NCBI GenBank assembly: GCA_019095985.1
Contig: CM032666.1
Coordinates: 49,945,150 to 50,009,149, forward strand
Source: Streblospio benedicti
Taxonomy: Eukaryota > Annelida > Polychaeta > Spionida > Spionidae
Direction of reading: 5' to 3'
Length of the DNA stretch: 64,000 nucleotides
This document shows positions 61,797-64,000 of this stretch, piece by piece. Made by a program: the position numbers and the translations under genes. The notes beneath the pieces are model-generated. The model did no database searches. It was not told where the DNA came from and saw nothing but the letters and a program-made list of their open reading frames with translations. Position 1 is the first letter of the stretch. Every line of letters begins with the position of its first letter.

Positions 61797-62099
61797 GTAG
61801 GTTACTATAGACCTAGGCCAATAATCAATATCACTGACTCTGGACGGGGAGGGGGAGTTTGTGTACACTTAAATACAAAGATTTAAAGTTAATGCTCATG
61901 AGCATGCAGTCCAAAATATATGTTCTAGCTAGCTATTAAATCCAGTATCAATTAACGGTGCATGTCTTCTCCAGTGCAAGTGTATATGGGAAATAACGGA
62001 AGACTCATATTTTTAACATTTGATATTTATTGGACCTTTAAAATACCATACTGTTTTGTCAACTAAAACACAAGGTCACGTGATGTTACATCACCAAAT
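61797..62099. other. Mannosidase first intron, start
   Basis: Nothing but intronic sequence is recognised. Confidence 0.4.
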
Positions 62100-63110
62100 G
62101 ATTTTTGCCAGACGTACCGCCCAGCAGGCAAAAAAAAATTTTTCACCCCCATTATGGTGGAAATTATAGGTTGATATCAAGTGTAGTGTAACACGAATCT
62201 GAAATCCATGTGGGTAGACACCATATTTACTCCCTCTTATATCCACGTTGAAAAATGAATCAATATCCACATTCATTTCACAGCTATACTCCCCCCTAAA
62301 TCCACGTGTAAAAATCAATATCCACGTTGATTTCACATACCTATTATACACCCCCTCAAATCCACCTTAAGCACGTGCACTTTTTAATATTTACCGCGGC
62401 TAAGCGCTGATTGACTGAACTAATTTGAACCAATGAGAGCCCAGCCCGCTCAAATGCGAAGATGGCGTAGGTAAAAAGACTACCAAAGACAAATATTTTT
62501 GTTGAATAATCGATTTTGTGGATATATTAAGCTAACTAGCACAAATTCATACAGCGGATATTACATAAACCGATTTTATAAGGATCTACCAAAGCACACC
62601 TCTGTCTGCACTATGAATCACACAATATTACACCTGAAATATGTCAAGTATTTTGTGGACATTTCTGGACGTTTTCTGGGAAAACCGGCTATGTATTGCA
62701 TTATCATTGATTGTGAGCATTATAATATATCTTTTTGTTTGATTTATGTTGTGTTGATTGCCTGGTGCTATGGTATTATTGTAGGATGGCGGTAAGTGAC
62801 AGAAAAACATCTTACAAAATGATATCTCTGACCATTTTGAACCGATGGTGGAAATAACGTGGATAGGCCTACTACTAGTAGTACATGCGGATAATGACAG
62901 AAATGCCACGTTCTTTACACTAGTAATCCACGTAGAAAAGACTAGTAAAATACCCCCAACATATCCACGTAGAAAGGATGTAGAAATACCCCTATATTCC
63001 ACCACCAATTCATGTGTAAAAATGTTGCATGACTCCACCTTTTCCTCACCAAATATCCACGTGGATAAAGATGCTTCGTTTCTACATGGATTCTACCATT
63101 AATTGCCCAC
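62100..63110. repeat. Stretch with recurrent CCACGT words
   Basis: ATCCACGTT, ATCCACATT, ATCCACGTG or ATCCACGTA appears about a dozen times in two clusters, about 62200-62370 and 62855-63070. The words are often followed by GAAAA or GTAAAAA and separated by short C-rich pieces (ATACCCCC). The clusters flank about 480 bp of ordinary sequence and partly face each other in inverse orientation. It may be a transposon with internal subrepeats or a simple degenerate repeat; no protein is seen. Confidence 0.5.
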
Positions 63111-63639
63111 TGGACGTGCATTTCTGACGGCAGACGTCCGGTTTAACACTGCGAGATAGTACCTGTATTTAATTTTATATGTATAATATTGTTTGTAACA
63201 CAAGTAAGTAGCATAAAACGGAAGTCAATTTATTTTCAGAAATTTCTACAACCAAGTACTTAATTAGTGACGTACGTGTAGACTTACGTTACTACGTACT
63301 AAAATATCATAACGTGCTACAGGACCCTTCTTACGAGCACCGTAAAGTTACGTCTGATGAAAATCATTTGGTTTACATTTTGTGTCTTCATGTGGTTTCA
63401 TAGGCTCAAAGACGGCTTTTTATGGAGTGGTATTAAAATTGCTCATTTTATTTTAATTGGCTGTGTAAATGAAAGACACTTTCAGAATGCACAGAACATA
63501 TCATAATTATTGCTTCTGTACACACATACTTGTTGAGCATAACCTTTAAAACATTCAGATTTAAGCCACTGGCTTATGTGTATTCCCCCTAAACATTCTG
63601 TTATATATATATTCAGATGTAAGCTAAAGGCTTCCCAGT

Positions 63640-63840
63640 GGACACTTGATGCCAAATTGATGTCAATTTGATGTCAATTTGTCATCAAACATTGATGTTA
63701 AATGACCATCAAAAATGGAAATTAAATTAATGTCAAAATGTTGATATCAATTGAACTGCAATTTGACGTACAGATATTGATGCCAATTCGATATGAATTT
63801 GATGTTACTTTGATGTCACTAACAGTGACTTTGATGCCCT
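63640..63840. repeat. Degenerate TTGATGTCAA repeat
   Basis: About fifteen variants of TTGATGTCAA, a near-palindrome, follow each other with 8 to 14 bp spacing (CAAATTGATGTCAATTTGAT at the left, TTTGATGTCACTAACAG at the right). It probably arose by local slippage. No function is inferred. Confidence 0.6.
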
Positions 63841-64000
63841 TTTCTATATGAGAAACACTAAAAATAATGTTTTGCAACTTTTATTAATATTCTGCATTAC
63901 CGATTCAAATGAACATAGAATATGAATACCCATAGATTGTAAAAGATTACACATTTTTAAATTTGACAGCTGTTTTTACAGAAACCATTTACATAACTAT

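Overview
The window looks like chromosomal DNA of a marine invertebrate animal. The genes are split into short exons with GT-AG introns, the introns are AT-rich, and the non-coding DNA is full of tRNA-derived SINEs, miniature inverted-repeat transposons, Penelope-like retroelements and LINE scraps. The proteins resemble their deuterostome counterparts, and a hemichordate would fit, but the species is an inference. Two runs of exactly 100 N (10727-10826 and 57358-57457) are scaffold gaps of unknown true size.

Layout. (1) 1-9500 is a cluster of candidate malic-enzyme first exons. Two lie on the minus strand, encode mitochondrial-type presequences and point out of the left edge (683-459 and 3141-2944). 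Two sets lie on the plus strand (5898-5984 plus 6838-6939, and 9371-9487). (2) 9488-24865 is the long first intron of the plus-strand malic enzyme. It holds most of the repeats: a 91-bp minisatellite, a swarm of TA-flanked MITEs, SINEs, a Penelope fragment, and a duplicated, stop-bearing copy of the 9371 first exon (22253-22363). (3) 24866-32956 carries the 13 body exons of malic enzyme, reading to a stop in one frame. (4) 32957-40939 is gene-free and contains large inverted-repeat elements. (5) 47915-40940 on the minus strand is a complete F-box/LRR gene, FBXL6. One of its introns carries a Penelope-like element that was itself hit by a hAT-type MITE. (6) 48683-55316 on the plus strand is pyridoxal kinase without its last exon or exons. 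(7) 57672-60218 is the C-terminal half of a divergent eEF2 paralogue whose N-terminal half is not visible; a scaffold gap lies between it and pyridoxal kinase. (8) 61422-61796 is the first coding exon of a Golgi class I alpha-mannosidase. The right edge holds CCACGT-rich and TTGATGTCAA-type repeats.

The host genes are housekeeping functions (NADP malic enzyme, SCF ubiquitin ligase adaptor, vitamin B6 kinase, translation factor, N-glycan trimming) and do not form one pathway. FBXL6 and pyridoxal kinase are head to head, 767 bp apart between start codons. The points most worth following are the malic-enzyme first-exon cluster on both strands, the eEF2 paralogue with Cys where the diphthamide His belongs, a 75-76 bp transposable element with perfect 9-bp target duplications, and a 194-bp miniature Penelope-like insertion that shares the end architecture of the 2-kb copy.
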